A stretch of 5,653 nucleotides of DNA from Thiomargarita sp. (GCA_030618965.1 JAUXCJ010000103.1:1-5653); one strand, 5' to 3'. Positions 1-5,653 are shown, counted from the first letter of the stretch. Notes: generated by a model from the sequence alone, not told the origin. Made by a program: numbers and translations.

Positions 1-1143
1 ACGTCTTCTGATTTGCCATGTCTGCGTGTAACTAACACCCGAAAAGCCTTGGGTGATTTAGCCAAATTTTGGCTACAACGCTTTGATTTACCAGTTATTG
101 CTATCACTGGTAGCAACGGAAAAACTACGACTAAAGAAATGCTAAAAAGCATTCTAACCGAAAAAACTTCCGCCGCTGAAGTCTTAGCTAACGAAGGCAA
201 TCTGAACAATGACATTGGTGTACCTTTAACGCTTTTCAATTTACAAGCCCAACATCGTTACGCTGTGATTGAAATGGGTGCAAATCATAGAGGTGAAATT
301 GCTTACTTAACAAGTATCGCACAGCCTAGCTGTGCCACAATTACTCACTGTGCCCCTGCCCACCTTGAAGGTTTTAAAAGTATAAAAGGCGTTGCACTCA
401 CCAAAGGCGAAATATTTTCAAACTTAAAAGTTGACGGAACAGCAATCATTAATAATGATGATGAATACGCCACACTTTGGAAACAACTAGCTGCGCCACA
501 CACTATACAAACATTTGCCTTAAATAATAGCGCAGATGTTACAGCTATAAAATTACAACTAAATGATAACAGCAGCAATTTCACCTTAAAAACTAAAAGC
601 GGTGAAACTGCCATTCATCTACCATTGCCCGGACAACATAATATTATGAATGCGCTCACCGCTAGTGCATGTGCCTTGGCTTGTGGATGCTCATTAGAAG
701 TAATACAACAAGGCTTGCAAAATATGCAAGCTGTAAAGGGACGTTTACAAGTAACCAAAGTGAATAACATCACCCTAATTAATGATACTTATAATGCCAA
801 TCCAGCATCGCTAAATGCCGCCCTAGCCATATTAAATCAACATCCATCCCCCGCTTGGCTAGTGCTTGGCGATATGAATGAATTAGGTTCTCAAAGTGCT
901 CACTTCCACAAAGAAGCTGGCGAGCGTGCGCGAGAAATGGGCGTGGAACGTTTATGGGCTATTGGAGAAATGAGCCATTATGCCGCTGAAAGTTTTGGTA
1001 AAGGCGGGCAACATTTTGAAAATCATCAAGATTTAATCAAATCCCTACGCAATCAACTATCCCCACAAACAACTATACTAATAAAAGGCTCACGCGGGAT
1101 GCAAATGGAAAAAGTAGTCAACGCTCTACAGGAGAAGATATAG
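1..1143 (+). CDS. murF: MurF, UDP-N-acetylmuramoyl-tripeptide--D-alanyl-D-alanine ligase (5' partial)
   Basis: Cytoplasmic ATP-dependent Mur ligase that joins D-Ala-D-Ala to UDP-MurNAc-tripeptide, the last soluble step of peptidoglycan precursor synthesis. The frame is open from base 1, so the true start lies upstream; the in-frame TTG at 13 is not a credible start. The 380 residues visible lack roughly the first 70 of a protein about 450 long in E. coli, which removes most of the N-terminal UDP-substrate domain. Numbering from the first visible codon: P-loop GSNGKTT at 37-43, [10 protein letters not shown] at 66-75, [10 protein letters not shown] just after it, AHLEGF followed by KGEIF at 135-139 (its lysine is the usual carbamylated residue of Mur ligases), DTYNANP at 262-268 in the C-terminal domain, and KGSRGMQME at 362-370. 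The gene ends with TAG one base before mraY, so the two are co-transcribed. The last codons carry the mraY ribosome binding site. Confidence 0.97.
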   Translation, partial: TSSDLPCLRVTNTRKALGDLAKFWLQRFDLPVIAITGSNGKTTTKEMLKSILTEKTSAAEVLANEGNLNNDIGVPLTLFNLQAQHRYAVIEMGANHRGEIAYLTSIAQPSCATITHCAPAHLEGFKSIKGVALTKGEIFSNLKVDGTAIINNDDEYATLWKQLAAPHTIQTFALNNSADVTAIKLQLNDNSSNFTLKTKSGETAIHLPLPGQHNIMNALTASACALACGCSLEVIQQGLQNMQAVKGRLQVTKVNNITLINDTYNANPASLNAALAILNQHPSPAWLVLGDMNELGSQSAHFHKEAGERAREMGVERLWAIGEMSHYAAESFGKGGQHFENHQDLIKSLRNQLSPQTTILIKGSRGMQMEKVVNALQEKI

Positions 1144-1144
1144 C

Positions 1145-2230
1145 ATGTTAGTTTGGTTCAGCGAATATTTCAGTGCTTTTTTTAGTGGTTTTAATGTTTT
1201 TCAATACATCACGGTACGCGCTATTTTAGGCACCGTCACAGCCTTATTAATTTCGCTCATTATTGGCCCCCTAATGATTCGCGCCTTGCGCCATAATCAA
1301 ATTGGACAAAGCGTGCGTGATGATGGCCCCGAATCTCATTTAAGTAAATCTGGCACACCAACAATGGGAGGCGTATTAATTTTAGTTGCTACTACAATCA
1401 GTACCTTATTGTGGGCTGACTTGTCTAACCGCTTTGTGTGGATAGTTTTGCTTGTCACCCTATCGTTCGGGATGATTGGTTGGATTGACGATTATAGTAA
1501 AGTCTCCAAAGGAGATTCTAAAGGCTTATCCCCAAAACAAAAATACTTTTTACAATCAATATTCGCCTTTAATGCCGCTTTGATTTTATTATACACAGCA
1601 CAATCACCCGCAGAAACACAACTAATTGTGCCTTTTTTCAAACACATCATTATTGATTTAGCCCCTTGGGTGTTTGTGCTATTAACCTACTTTGTAATTG
1701 TCGGTACCAGTAATGCGGTAAATCTTACTGATGGTTTAGACGGTTTAGCCATTATGCCAATTGTACTTGTTGCAGGTGCGTTCGCTATTTTTGCCTATGC
1801 CACCGGACATATTGGTTTTGCCAACTATTTAAGCATTCCATACGTGCCTGGTGTTGGAGAAGTAGCGATATTTTGTGGGGCAATCGTTGGTGCAGGGCTA
1901 GGTTTTCTGTGGTTTAATACCTATCCCGCCCAAGTTTTTATGGGCGATGTTGGCTCACTAGCATTAGGTGCAGCATTGGGCATAATCGCAGTGGTAGTTA
2001 GACAGGAACTGGTTTTATTTATAATGGGCGGGATATTTGTGGTTGAAACACTTTCAGTAATCTTGCAAGTTGGCTCATTTAAAATGAGAGGGAAGCGAAT
2101 TTTCCGCATGGCACCCATACATCATCACTTTGAACTGAAAGGCTGGCCAGAACCTCGCGTGATTGTCCGCTTTTGGATTATCACAGTCGTATTGGTTTTG
2201 ATTGGATTAGCAACCTTGAAAATTCGTTAA
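1145..2230 (+). CDS. mraY: MraY, phospho-N-acetylmuramoyl-pentapeptide-transferase
   Basis: Integral inner-membrane enzyme that transfers phospho-MurNAc-pentapeptide from UDP to undecaprenyl phosphate, making lipid I. At 361 residues it is nearly the same length as E. coli MraY (360). Visible family signatures are DDGPESH with SGTPTMGG near 59-76, the Asp pair IDDY at 114-117, NLTDGLDG at 193-200, the catalytic-type aspartate in FMGD (D268), and the histidine cluster APIHHHFE at 323-330. These positions match the E. coli catalytic Asp115, Asp116 and Asp267 within one residue. Many hydrophobic segments agree with the family's ten membrane helices. The ATG at 1145 is supported by AGGAG at 1130-1134, inside the end of murF, with a 10-base spacer. 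In most dcw clusters murD and ftsW follow. Here the next gene (rpsT) is convergent, so this operon appears to end at mraY. Confidence 0.98.
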   Translation: MLVWFSEYFSAFFSGFNVFQYITVRAILGTVTALLISLIIGPLMIRALRHNQIGQSVRDDGPESHLSKSGTPTMGGVLILVATTISTLLWADLSNRFVWIVLLVTLSFGMIGWIDDYSKVSKGDSKGLSPKQKYFLQSIFAFNAALILLYTAQSPAETQLIVPFFKHIIIDLAPWVFVLLTYFVIVGTSNAVNLTDGLDGLAIMPIVLVAGAFAIFAYATGHIGFANYLSIPYVPGVGEVAIFCGAIVGAGLGFLWFNTYPAQVFMGDVGSLALGAALGIIAVVVRQELVLFIMGGIFVVETLSVILQVGSFKMRGKRIFRMAPIHHHFELKGWPEPRVIVRFWIITVVLVLIGLATLKIR

Positions 2231-2242
2231 ATTAATATGTTT

Positions 2243-2297
2243 GTGCAAGGTAACCTTGCACTCCAACTTGACTATGGAGTGCAAGGTTACCTTGCAC
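2243..2297. repeat. Perfect 23-bp inverted repeat with self-palindromic arms; possible bidirectional terminator
   Basis: Arms 2243-2265 and 2275-2297 are exact reverse complements around a 9-base loop (ACTTGACTA). Within each arm, the first (or last) 19 bases are themselves a palindrome: GTGCAAGGT and ACCTTGCAC around one central base. The DNA could therefore form one long hairpin or two smaller ones. It begins 12 bases after the mraY stop and ends 8 bases beyond the rpsT stop, in a convergent gap. A shared transcription stop is a reasonable inference, although no clear T-run follows the stem on either strand. Alternatives are a dispersed REP-like or MITE-like element or a protein-binding site. 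Confidence 0.85.
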
Positions 2298-2305
2298 GAG
2301 CAAAT

Positions 2306-2575
2306 CTAAGCAGCCACCATCCCATGAACATGCTTATTAAGGCGGCTTTTATGACGAGCAGCCTTATTTTTGTGAATTAATCCCTTATTAGCCATACTAT
2401 CTATAACGGGAACAGCCACTTTATAAGCTTCTTGTGCTGCTGCCTTATCACCTTTGGCAACCGCTTTAACCACATTTTTTAGGTAAGTACGCAACGTAGA
2501 GCGTTGACTTGCCTTATGTTGACGTTGCTTTTCAGATTGACGCGCTCGTTTTCTTGATTGAGCAGAATTAGCCAA
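2306..2575 (-). CDS. rpsT: 30S ribosomal protein S20
   Basis: Primary 16S rRNA-binding protein of the small ribosomal subunit. The 89-residue product starts [18 protein letters not shown], the standard S20 N-terminus, and is rich in Lys and Arg. The middle reads [19 protein letters not shown], the C-terminal half has the conserved [16 protein letters not shown], and E. coli S20 is 87 residues. The start is TTG at 2575-2573. It gives the canonical N-terminus and is preceded by AGAGGAAAG about 9 bases upstream. A longer reading to an ATG at 2635 would add an unrelated hydrophobic leader and overlap the upstream gene. E. coli rpsT also uses UUG, which is linked to its translational autoregulation. 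The gene follows the MOSC gene on the same strand after 52 bases of very AT-rich DNA. It may be read through from that gene or use its own promoter; I could not fix a promoter there. Confidence 0.97.
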   Translation of the reverse strand: MANSAQSRKRARQSEKQRQHKASQRSTLRTYLKNVVKAVAKGDKAAAQEAYKVAVPVIDSMANKGLIHKNKAARHKSRLNKHVHGMVAA

Positions 2576-2627
2576 AGTATCTTTCCTCTTATTTATTAAG
2601 CTAAAAAAAATTAAAAAAATTTTAGAT
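2576..2627 (-). other. AT-rich leader with long T-runs between the MOSC gene and rpsT
   Basis: Read on the minus strand, the gap holds runs of seven and eight T separated by AA, then AGCTTAATAAATAAG and the rpsT Shine-Dalgarno. There is no GC-rich stem before the T-runs, so a classical intrinsic terminator for the MOSC gene is not visible. An UP-element-like or untranslated-leader role for rpsT is possible but unproven. Confidence 0.4.
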
Positions 2628-3410
2628 TTAATCATCTATTAAGTCGCTTGCTAAGTTTACAGCAAATTCATCATTCACCGCAACATCTCCATCCTCAATT
2701 ACGCGCACATAAATACCCAGATTACGATGCCCGTAGTTTTTCATCAAAGTTTGAGGAATCTGTAAATCTCGTATAGCCGTTTCAGGATTCACATTAGTCG
2801 CAGCACAACGTTGAATTAATTTAACCCCTTGCACTTTTGCAGTACCCAGCCTCAAAATTTTACCTACCCATTCTGACTCTGCCCAAGCCGGAGCACCATC
2901 AAAATAGACATTAGCGCGAAATCGTAACGGATTAATTGTAACGCCTAACAACTTTCCCAGTTCACGCACAGTGGCTAAATTAATACAAGATAATACTTTA
3001 GCATCAACATCAGAAAACATATAACCAGATGGGGCTTCTAACAATTTCGGTACACCGCGTATCTCATCGCCGAGATAATTAATAAAAAACTTTTCAAGAA
3101 CTTGTCGCCCCTCGCTCTCATGCAGCGCACCACTAGCAAGCAATTTATCCTGTTGAAAAATCTGCAAAACATCACTGTTATCATTATAAACAGTATGTAG
3201 AGCAGCCAAGCGTTCATTTTTCATTAGCATCAAAAAATGCGTTTTAGACAAATGTTGTGGCGCATCATGATTAAATGCAGTTGTACCGTGCGCCAAGGCA
3301 AAACAGCGATCAAATGCAATGGCTTCACCAGTTTTTAAAGAAACACCTTGCAAAACTTCAGGACTCATCCCCTTGACGGGATAACGATAAAGATTAATGA
3401 TATTTGACAT
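2628..3410 (-). CDS. MOSC domain-containing protein (YcbX/mARC-like, without ferredoxin domain)
   Basis: A 260-residue protein of the MOSC superfamily, whose members bind molybdenum cofactor sulfurated on a conserved cysteine and include molybdoenzymes such as YcbX and mARC that reduce N-hydroxylated compounds. An N-terminal beta-barrel segment starts with [14 protein letters not shown] (about residues 5-18). The MOSC core includes [13 protein letters not shown] at 160-172, [10 protein letters not shown] around 180-189 and [13 protein letters not shown] near 200-212. Cys202 is the probable cofactor ligand. E. coli YcbX is about 370 residues and ends in a 2Fe-2S ferredoxin domain; this protein stops after MOSC, so it would need a separate electron donor if it is a reductase. 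The ATG at 3410-3408 was chosen because [14 protein letters not shown] is the usual family start. It overlaps the upstream gene by 17 bases and has no clear Shine-Dalgarno, which suggests translational coupling. A TTG at 3446 would add 12 residues unlike the family. The exact substrate is unknown. Confidence 0.85.
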   Translation of the reverse strand: MSNIINLYRYPVKGMSPEVLQGVSLKTGEAIAFDRCFALAHGTTAFNHDAPQHLSKTHFLMLMKNERLAALHTVYNDNSDVLQIFQQDKLLASGALHESEGRQVLEKFFINYLGDEIRGVPKLLEAPSGYMFSDVDAKVLSCINLATVRELGKLLGVTINPLRFRANVYFDGAPAWAESEWVGKILRLGTAKVQGVKLIQRCAATNVNPETAIRDLQIPQTLMKNYGHRNLGIYVRVIEDGDVAVNDEFAVNLASDLIDD

Positions 3411-3849
3411 GATAGATAGTTGATTGGAGTGCAATGAGTTGTTCAATTTCTTGAATCAATTCGATCAAATTAGGACGGGTAAAACTCATCTGCGGTGCTG
3501 GAATGCGATTATGTTTGATGTTTGGTGGAACATGTTTATGATGAGGATGTGTACTTACCAAGCTTGAATCATTGGGATGTGGTTGTGAATCGTATGAATA
3601 TAGCTTTTCCTCAGCTCGCCAAACATCATAACCATACCAATAAATAGTCATCGGTAAATCGTGATACAGAACACGCTCATGAATTTTAATCCTGATGCCA
3701 TGTTCAAATTGTAATTCACCAATTATCCGTGCCTGTGTGGCATCGCGTCTAACAAAAAACAGTGTCGAACTACGCACTGACGAAAACTGTTCCGTGAGTG
3801 TATATAAAAAGAGTTCGTAATCTTCAGGAGTTCGTAATGGATTGTTCAT
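3394..3849 (-). CDS. DUF6516 / TumE-toxin-like small protein
   Basis: A 151-residue soluble protein without signal peptide or membrane segment. From memory of the family it resembles DUF6516, some of whose members are annotated as the toxin TumE of a toxin-antitoxin pair. The basis is a pattern of short motifs: GELQFEHGIRIKIHERV around 44-60, TIYWYGYDVWRAEE about 68-81, YDSQPH at 86-91, HPHHKH at 101-106 and a terminal helix NLIELIQEIEQLI at 127-139. The His-rich stretch is the most distinctive. Such proteins are usually encoded next to a helix-turn-helix antitoxin; none is visible on either side. The 3' end instead overlaps the MOSC gene by 17 bases. The ATG at 3849 is the first start of the frame and gives a sensible N-terminus, but no Shine-Dalgarno is obvious. 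It could be a solitary toxin-like gene, an inactive relic that has kept its frame, or a member with another role. No biochemical function is established from this sequence. Confidence 0.65.
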   Translation of the reverse strand: MNNPLRTPEDYELFLYTLTEQFSSVRSSTLFFVRRDATQARIIGELQFEHGIRIKIHERVLYHDLPMTIYWYGYDVWRAEEKLYSYDSQPHPNDSSLVSTHPHHKHVPPNIKHNRIPAPQMSFTRPNLIELIQEIEQLIALQSTIYHVKYH

Positions 3850-3876
3850 GCGGTTGTGACTTGAGAAGATGGCGCA

Positions 3877-3988
3877 GCGGATTAAACGGATTACACCGAT
3901 TACGCGGATTTTAAATCAAATTCAAAACCGAGGCGTATGCTTTAAAGGTTTTTTAATCCGTGTAATTCGTGTAATCCGTTTAATCCGC
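3877..3988. repeat. Large imperfect inverted repeat of 9-bp GGATTA units (MITE/REP-like)
   Basis: Arms 3877-3910 and 3955-3988 pair at 31 of 34 positions. The outer 20 bp (3877-3896 with 3969-3988) are perfect. Each arm is a tandem of about four 9-base units of the form C-GGATTA-NN (for example CGGATTAAA, CGGATTACA). The 44-base centre contains a second small pairing, AAAACC at 3924-3929 with GGTTTT at 3947-3952. The element fills most of the gap between two minus-strand genes, starting 11 bases after the upstream gene's stop (4000). Similar GGATTA-unit repeats are scattered in many bacterial genomes as far as I recall, so this is probably one copy of a dispersed family. It may also act as a transcriptional or mRNA-stabilising hairpin. 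Confidence 0.85.
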
Positions 3989-3999
3989 GATTCAAGGTT

Positions 4000-4479
4000 T
4001 TATTTGTATTGAATTTCCCTTGAAATAGCTTGCACTTTTGGATTTTCCAGAATTTTATGAAATACCGGATTATCAATCAAGGCATTGATGTTGCCTGACC
4101 TCACTGCACTCATCACCTTTGAGTCTTGTAAGACCATTTGAATATCGGGATCATTTTCTAACGCCATGATCGTCTTCATTAAATCCGGTTGGCTCCTGAT
4201 CGTGTCTTGTAGTGCTTGTACTGTGCTATTAACCACTGGTAGGGTGGAAGAATTACGCCCGCTGCGATACGATTTGGAATGGATTGTCCGAATTTTGGAT
4301 TTTTCAATCTTGAAGCTGCCAAGGCTGTCTGATTCGATGGTGTAAATCCCATTACTCAATGAGACAATTTCTCCAGCAATGATGCTGCCATCTTTGAGTT
4401 CAATTTGTTGAGGATCATCTGCAAATACGTTCGCATAGCTCAGTAGCAGTATTAAAAAACCAGATATTTTGAGTTTCAT
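4000..4479 (-). CDS. Exported small protein with beta-rich N-terminus and STI1-like C-terminus, function unknown
   Basis: A 159-residue protein with a classical signal peptide: MKLK, a hydrophobic core about 5-16, and a probable signal peptidase I site after NVFA at residue 20. There is no lipobox cysteine, so the mature form should be periplasmic or secreted. Residues 26-66 (IELKDGSIIAGEIVSL, then IYTIESDSLGSFKIEKSKIRTI) look like a small beta-barrel segment with the 'LKDGS-GE-' pattern of many uncharacterised exported proteins. A Ser-rich linker follows at about 67-85. Residues 96-155 alternate short helices with DPDIQMVLQD, AVRSGNINALIDNP and LENPKVQAI, resembling the STI1/chaperone-binding helical repeat. 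The ATG at 4479 has a strong AAGGAG nine bases upstream. A longer reading to 4551 is rejected because it would overlap the promoter at 4529-4558 and hide the signal peptide. It is monocistronic as far as can be seen. I do not recognise a named gene. Confidence 0.8.
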   Translation of the reverse strand: MKLKISGFLILLLSYANVFADDPQQIELKDGSIIAGEIVSLSNGIYTIESDSLGSFKIEKSKIRTIHSKSYRSGRNSSTLPVVNSTVQALQDTIRSQPDLMKTIMALENDPDIQMVLQDSKVMSAVRSGNINALIDNPVFHKILENPKVQAISREIQYK

Positions 4480-4528
4480 TATGAATTTCTCCTTTGAGTT
4501 ATTAACAGCATAAAAATAAATGTTTTTG

Positions 4529-4558
4529 AGTATATTTGTGTCAGATAGCATAAGTCAA
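4529..4558 (-). promoter_or_regulatory. Sigma70-type promoter for the exported STI1-like protein gene
   Basis: On the minus strand, TTGACT (4558-4553) and TATACT (4534-4529) are separated by 18 bases, each one mismatch from consensus. Transcription would start near 4522, leaving a leader of roughly 42 bases that carries the AAGGAG site of the gene starting at 4479. Confidence 0.7.
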
Positions 4559-4559
4559 C

Positions 4560-4574
4560 CAATAACATAAAATT
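4560..4574 (+). repeat. 15-base direct repeat, left copy (partner at 5095-5109)
   Basis: CAATAACATAAAATT occurs here, upstream of the ssrA promoter, and again exactly at 5095-5109, just before hflD. The copies are 535 bases apart and bracket the whole ssrA unit. The sequence is AT-rich, so chance is possible. Confidence 0.5.
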
Positions 4575-4591
4575 TAAAGTGTGCAAATAGC

Positions 4592-4620
4592 TTGAAATAT
4601 GCTGATGAGATCATTATAAT
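4592..4620 (+). promoter_or_regulatory. Sigma70-type promoter of ssrA
   Basis: TTGAAA at 4592-4597 and a perfect TATAAT at 4615-4620 are spaced by exactly 17 bases. The predicted start, near 4627, lies a few bases before the mature tmRNA 5' end at 4634, so the 5' trim would be short. The strength fits an abundant stable RNA. It is back to back with the minus-strand promoter at 4529-4558; the two -35 boxes are 33 bases apart. Confidence 0.82.
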
Positions 4621-4633
4621 GATAGACCATTTT

Positions 4634-5006
4634 GGGGACGACATGGTTTCGACGTGGGTTACAAAACTTGAGGGGCATGTCGAGGAGCAGATAACCTCGC
4701 TAATACATCTGCAAACAAACGTAACTGCGAACGACGAAAATTTCGCCCTAGCAGCTTAAAGCTGCTAGCCTCTGACTGAGATCGTGCCTATACGCTCAGG
4801 TTTGTCAAAAGCAAACATTCAGGGGTCGACTCTTATAGGATAGCGGTAAGATGTCTAGTGATTACTTAGCGAAACTTTACTAGGCCAGCCACTAAATTCT
4901 CCTGCCTATCGGAGAATTGGCGGTTAAACTTAAAGATAAGGCTATGCATGTAGAACCGAGGGCAGAGGACTTGCGGACGCGGGTTCGATTCCCGCCGTCT
5001 CCACCA
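4634..5006 (+). ncRNA. ssrA: Transfer-messenger RNA (tmRNA, one-piece)
   Basis: tmRNA rescues stalled ribosomes with SmpB, acting first as alanyl-tRNA and then as a short mRNA that tags the nascent chain for proteolysis. The 5' end GGGGACG (4634-4640) pairs with CGTCTCC (4996-5002), keeping the G3-U pair that marks alanine acceptance. The T-arm is GCGGG-TTCGATT-CCCGC (4979-4995), and A plus an encoded CCA close the molecule at 5006. Pseudoknot 1 is readable: CGAGG 4681-4685 with CCTCG 4695-4699, interleaved with GCAGAT 4687-4692 and ATCTGC 4707-4712. The tag frame is at 4727-4759. Its stop codon sits in the loop of a 9-bp hairpin (4748-4756 with 4760-4768). The 373-base length is typical (E. 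coli 363), and the gene is not permuted. smpB is not in the window. Confidence 0.98.
4727..4759 (+). CDS. tmRNA proteolysis-tag reading frame, ANDENFALAA
   Basis: Ten codons followed by TAA, beginning with resume codon GCG at 4727 after the CGTAACT stretch. With the alanine delivered by tmRNA itself, the appended tag is A-ANDENFALAA. The terminal ALAA is the degron recognised by ClpXP and related proteases, and the AND start is the SspB-type contact in E. coli. It differs from the E. coli tag (ANDENYALAA) only by Phe for Tyr, and uses GCG rather than GCA as resume codon. Confidence 0.93.
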   Translation, partial: ANDENFALAA

Positions 5007-5012
5007 ATTTTA

Positions 5013-5040
5013 TTGTGTACGCTGTTTTGGGCGTACACAA
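5013..5040 (+). terminator. Hairpin downstream of ssrA, probable terminator
   Basis: A perfect 10-bp stem, TTGTGTACGC (5013-5022) with GCGTACACAA (5031-5040), encloses an 8-base loop and starts 6 bases after the tmRNA CCA end. The following sequence is only moderately T-rich (ACTCCATCTTGTTTATC), so the hairpin could terminate imperfectly or serve as a 3' processing boundary. Confidence 0.6.
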
Positions 5041-5094
5041 ACTCCATCTTGTTTATCTCAATCCCTACCACCACTTCTTAAGTTGACACAATCA

Positions 5095-5109
5095 CAATAA
5101 CATAAAATT
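5095..5109 (+). repeat. 15-base direct repeat, right copy (partner at 4560-4574)
   Basis: Identical to 4560-4574. This copy ends eight bases before the hflD start codon. A TTGACA at 5083-5088 lies just upstream. If TAAAAT (5103-5108) within the repeat serves as the -10 box, the spacer is only 14 bases, so a promoter here is doubtful. Confidence 0.45.
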
Positions 5110-5116
5110 CAGATCA

Positions 5117-5653
5117 ATGAGCATAAAAAATAGGACTATTGCCTTTGCTGGCATGTATCAAAGCGCAGAATTGGTGCGGCAGGTGGCTCGACAAGGTTTG
5201 TTTGATCAAGCAGAGTTTGAAGTTTGTATTAAAAGCGTGCTAAAACTTGATGCCGATTCTGTTGACGAAATTTATGGCGGAGTGGGTGGTGTCAAAATGG
5301 GTTTGCGGATGTTGTGCGGACAAGCTGGCAGTAAGGATAAGACGCAAAATCTGGAAGTGTTACGCTATGTGCTTGGGATGATAATTTTGGAACGTAAGTT
5401 AATGAAGCAGCAAGATATGTTGAACTACATTCGTTTGGGTATTGAAACAGTTCAAGCACAGGTAGAAGTTTATGGCGTTTCCCATCCACAAGTCATTTCT
5501 GATTTGGCTAAATTGTACACGGAAACTTTAAGCACTTTTGATTATCGCTATCGCATCATGGTTAATGGTGAGCGACGATTTTTGGACAATAAAAATAATG
5601 CGGATAAAATTCGTGCGTTATTGTTAGCAGGTATCCGAAGTCGGATCGTAGCC
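5117..5653 (+). CDS. hflD: HflD, high frequency lysogenization protein homologue (3' partial)
   Basis: HflD is a peripheral inner-membrane protein; in E. coli it binds the phage lambda CII activator and lowers lysogenization, while its housekeeping role is unclear. The frame is open from ATG 5117 to the last base, giving 179 residues. E. coli HflD is 213, so about 30 residues lie outside the window. Family features are the N-terminal IAFAGMYQSAELVRQVARQG (about 8-27), EIYGGVGGVKMGL around 51-63, LRYVLGMIILERKL at 82-95, and KIRALLLAGIRS at 164-175. It is mostly helical with no signal peptide. An in-frame TGA at 5084-5086 and no ATG, GTG or TTG before 5117 make this the first possible start. 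Its Shine-Dalgarno is very weak. hflD commonly follows mnmA; here it follows ssrA instead, with 110 bases after the tmRNA end. Confidence 0.9.
   Translation, partial: MSIKNRTIAFAGMYQSAELVRQVARQGLFDQAEFEVCIKSVLKLDADSVDEIYGGVGGVKMGLRMLCGQAGSKDKTQNLEVLRYVLGMIILERKLMKQQDMLNYIRLGIETVQAQVEVYGVSHPQVISDLAKLYTETLSTFDYRYRIMVNGERRFLDNKNNADKIRALLLAGIRSRIVA

Noticed and set aside
345..614. Minus-strand 89-codon open frame
   Set aside because: It lies wholly inside murF, whose plus-strand frame carries strong family motifs; there is no family resemblance or ribosome binding site.
1921..2118. Minus-strand 65-codon open frame
   Set aside because: It is antisense to the conserved C-terminal part of mraY, with no independent coding signal.
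2576..2635. N-terminal extension of S20 beginning [11 protein letters not shown]
   Set aside because: The extension is encoded by the AT-rich leader, overlaps the end of the MOSC gene and is foreign to the S20 family; the TTG at 2575 explains the true start.
3877..3988. CRISPR-like array because of the 9-base tandem units
   Set aside because: The units are too short and contiguous without spacers, and the overall organisation is an inverted repeat. No cas gene is present.
4480..4551. 24-residue extension of the exported protein starting at 4551
   Set aside because: It covers the probable -10 box and transcript leader and would bury the signal peptide; the ATG at 4479 has a strong ribosome binding site.
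4979..5006. Phage or island attachment site at the ssrA 3' end
   Set aside because: No second copy of the 3' tmRNA sequence and no integrase gene are seen within the window; hflD follows directly.
4892..5074. Minus-strand 60-codon frame containing GGDGGNRTRVRKSS
   Set aside because: It is antisense to the 3' end of tmRNA. This type of peptide is a well-known spurious annotation arising from the reverse complement of the tRNA-like T-arm and acceptor.
5292..5489. Minus-strand 65-codon open frame
   Set aside because: It is antisense to hflD, which is clearly coding on the plus strand.

Overview
The window reads as ordinary chromosomal DNA from an AT-rich gammaproteobacterium. The evidence is an HflD homologue (a family largely confined to gammaproteobacteria), a one-piece tmRNA whose tag ANDENFALAA differs from the E. 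coli tag by one residue, MurF and MraY that follow the E. coli proteins closely, and an rpsT gene with the UUG start known from enterics. The base composition and a GGATTA-type dispersed repeat would suit a Thiotrichales relative (Beggiatoa or Thiothrix type), but that placement is only an impression.

Layout: (1) Positions 1-2230, plus strand: the end of a peptidoglycan/division (dcw) operon, with murF (5' end outside the window) and mraY separated by one base. (2) Positions 2243-2297: a perfect 23-bp inverted repeat whose arms are themselves palindromes, lying between convergent mraY and rpsT. (3) Positions 2306-3849, minus strand: in transcription order, a DUF6516/TumE-like small protein, a MOSC-domain protein overlapping it by 17 bp, then rpsT (ribosomal protein S20). 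(4) Positions 3877-3988: a large imperfect inverted repeat built of 9-bp GGATTA units. (5) Positions 4000-4479, minus strand: a small exported protein with an STI1-like C-terminus and a good sigma70 promoter. (6) Positions 4592-5040, plus strand: ssrA (tmRNA) with a near-consensus promoter and a hairpin after its 3' end. (7) Positions 5117-5653, plus strand: hflD, running off the right edge.

Functionally, MurF finishes the cytoplasmic UDP-MurNAc-pentapeptide and MraY transfers its phospho-MurNAc-pentapeptide part to undecaprenyl phosphate, so these two genes are consecutive pathway steps. rpsT and ssrA are translation and ribosome-rescue housekeeping genes. I see no pathway link among the MOSC, DUF6516-like and STI1-like genes.

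I found no convincing new multi-gene system. The points most worth a second look are the two structured repeats, the DUF6516-like gene without a visible antitoxin, the dcw cluster ending after mraY, and the small exported STI1-like protein.
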